Shown one piece after another: positions 62,211-64,000 of a stretch of DNA of 64,000 nucleotides; position 1 is the first letter of the stretch, and every line of letters begins with the position of its first letter. The notes under the pieces were generated by a model. The model ran no database searches. It had not been told where the DNA came from and saw nothing but the letters and a program-made list of their open reading frames with translations. A program made the position numbers and the translations under genes. The DNA is taken from assembly GCA_964036045.1 (NCBI GenBank), contig OZ038382.1:77909918-77973917 (forward strand), read 5' to 3'. The stretch is from Eutreptiella sp. 'Long Island Sound 2002' (taxonomy: Eukaryota > Euglenozoa > Euglenophyceae > Eutreptiales > Eutreptiaceae).

Positions 62211-62800
62211 CAGGGCCTAGACAATCCAAGTATACTCGGGCGGCTGTTCTGTGTGGGCTTTCGGAAGTGTCCGCCCTTGGTGTCACCCTGTTGACGGCCC
62301 AACGGGTTCTCAACCCAACAGAAGAATCTTTGTATGTTGCCACAGCTTACGACGACTCCCTTTGGACTGAGGCCCTATGGACCACTACCTGTGCCATGAG
62401 CATCTTGAGGCTCGCGAGCTAGGTATCCAGTGAACAAGAGGCAGAGGTTGCTGCGATCGAGATGGCCACAAAGACGGCGTCGTACAAAGGGCTGGCTCAC
62501 CTTCACCTTGTCACCGACAACGCGTCTGCCATTTGGTCAAATGTGCGCAACAAGACTGGCACTGCCAGACCGGCAGAAACCTGGGACCTGGAGCACATCG
62601 CACACACCCTTTGATGGTCCCACATTGGGATGCGTATCAGGTGGATCACGCCACACTTCAATGCGGCGGACTGCCCTTCCGAGGTTTCCACTTACAACTC
62701 CATTGTCCACACGGCGGCAGATGCGGAAGCCACTTGGCGAGCCCTGCAGCAGTACCCCAGCACGCGCCCAAAGAGATGGGCTGGGCCCACCATAGGGGAT
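62159..62800 (+). pseudogene. RNase H-like retroelement relic
   Basis: One frame with stops at 62420 and 62612. In order: YVATAYDDSLWTEALW (possible first Asp), QEAEVAAIEMATKTAS (Glu-containing helix), LHLVTDNASAIWSNV (TDN, second Asp), RIRWITPHFNAADCPSE (AD near the end). Order and spacing suit an RNase H domain of a retroelement. The surrounding RT was not found. Two stops make it a pseudogene. Assignment is from motif order only. Confidence 0.45.
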
Positions 62801-63268
62801 GACCCCTGTCCCTGTCTGGCGCCCGCATCCTCCATATGGTTTTCTTCTCAGCTGCAGCCCTGGCCCTGCTTGCACCGCGCTTTTCCTTGCGTATTCCATT
62901 GTTTCTTCCTTGTACCTGTACAGCGCTCTCCCTCCGACACGCCTGCACAGCTGCCGGCAGGCAACGATGACTGCCGGTACGGCCGTGTGCCGCTCAGTGA
63001 GGACAACGCTAAGCCGCACGATCCGGCTGATGGCTTGGGGTAGGCCCTGTCCCTCTTTGCCTCATTGCAGGCTCTCGGCACAGCTGCGCTGTTGCACTGA
63101 CGCCAATCATGCAGCACAGTGCAGTGGCATCACGCGCGAGCACGGACAAGCATCAAGTGGTAGTTACCGTTGTTGGGCCAGGATGGGACGGGTCCAGATC
63201 CTTGGAGGGTTTCAGGGTCGGAAAGCAACTATAACTCAGCGCCATTCCCGCAGATTGATGCAACTTGC
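62801..63268. other. Spacer without recognised genes
   Basis: Lies between the RNase H-like relic and R1 copy 3. The frames present are short and lack motifs. Confidence 0.5.
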
Positions 63269-64000
63269 AGAACGTTTGAACAGGCTTTCACTGTTGATGC
63301 TTTTCTTGATATTGTTCTGGCTTGTGCCCCTGGTTGCTCCTGCTGCTCCTTGATGTGGCAAAGGTTTTCCAAATGCCAATGGTTTGGTAAAATGAAATGA
63401 TAGATCAAAGCTCCCATAACCCACAGTGCAATAAGAGGAAATTCAGGATCAAATCCCAACATGAAAGGCTGCAGTCAATGAAGAAAAGATAGCCAATGTA
63501 TCTACACAAAGGAACTAACCATAACTACAGATCTAGAAACGATAGATAGAATATATCCTACAATCATGGGAAAACTGCCCACCTGGGCACTCCCTCTTTT
63601 ATAGTTCCATCCTGAGATGTGCACACTTTGTTTAGGGTCGCATAGGTGCTGAAGTCGCATAGCTTGTGGCGCTGAGGTCACTGCCATGTCACATGGGAGC
63701 TTCCTACTTAGCTAGGCTGACAGGGTATTGAACCCAGGACCTGTCAAAAAGCGGTGCCCCGGCCCCCTAAGGTGCAGAGCACTAGGATAACTAAGCAATC
63801 ATGAGAAAATACAGAAGAATGTATAGGCCCTGAACCAATGTTAGCGCCTCAGTCAGTCCAGAAAGTGGTGTTTATGTCCAATCATTTGGGGGGTCAGTGG
63901 TCCACCCAACATCTAACGTCTTGTGCTTGGTTTTATAGGTCAAAATGCTTTGTCACACCCTTTGGTTAGGCTAATACTAAGATAAAAATGCAGTATGCCT
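63269..64000 (-). repeat. R1 copy 3 (diverged, runs off the window)
   Basis: Aligned blocks with copies 1 and 2: AGGAAATTCAGGATCAAA, GGGAAAACTGCCCA, GAGATGTGCAC, GGTCACTGCCATGTCACATGGGA, CTTCCTACTTAGCTAGGCTGACAGG, GGTCAAAATG and CTAATACTAAGATAAAAATG. Clearly older than the other two, with indels. The window ends before its right border. Confidence 0.75.
63707..63795 (-). other. tRNA-like segment inside R1 copy 3
   Basis: Same position as in copies 1 and 2. The B-box-like part is strong (GGGTTCAATACCC), while the closing stem now has a mismatch (TAACTAAG). Confidence 0.4.

Overview
This window is eukaryotic, repeat-dominated DNA. Almost everything I can identify belongs to a transposable element or a tandem repeat. 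I see no convincing cellular protein gene, rRNA gene or standard tRNA gene. There are four Ty3/gypsy-type LTR retrotransposons (called A-D here), one long non-LTR retrotransposon (E), two dispersed repeat families (R1, R2) and a 6.2 kb composite satellite-like insertion. The organism cannot be fixed from this sequence. The intact primer-binding site of element B matches an initiator-Met tRNA ending CTCTGCTACCA, not the land-plant form CTCTGATACCA. A large-genome protist or alga is my guess, and it is inference only.

Layout. 1-1557: unassigned left flank. 1558-10318 (minus): element A, a decayed element with Gag, protease, methyltransferase-like, RT-RNase H, integrase and chromodomain parts. 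10319-11105: R1 repeat. 12418-22691 (minus): element B, nearly complete, with 480 bp LTRs, a CTGAG target duplication, PBS and PPT. B is nested inside the 3' terminal region of element C, whose two halves lie at about 12200-12417 and 22692-23650. 23650-37348 (minus): the body of element C, split inside its RT gene by the composite insertion 26560-32741. 37349-38135: second R1 copy. 40834-41539: R2 copy. 41540 to about 50430 (plus): element D, a relative of C with many frame breaks. 51853-56667 (minus): the LINE ORF of element E (endonuclease, RT, RNase H) with a CT/GA microsatellite in its endonuclease-RT linker. 57216-59505 (minus): unknown proteins of the same base style as E. 60058-60762: second R2 copy. 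62159-62800: RNase H-like relic. 63269-64000: diverged third R1 copy running off the window.

How the parts work together. In each Ty3/gypsy element, Gag forms particles, protease matures them, RT-RNase H copies the RNA, integrase inserts the cDNA, and a C-terminal chromodomain (clear in all four) presumably guides targeting. All four also carry, between protease and RT, a domain resembling the Dam-like N6-adenine methyltransferase-type module known mainly from DIRS-like elements. This is the most interesting shared feature. In B, C and D, Gag and protease share one reading frame interrupted by stop codons at the junction, which suggests stop-codon readthrough. The composite insertion in C (T-depleted strand, 62 bp array, roughly 52-copy 65 bp minisatellite, unique tail, TACC repeats, 47 bp flanking duplication) looks like an SVA-style composite retroposon and is the other leading candidate for something undescribed.
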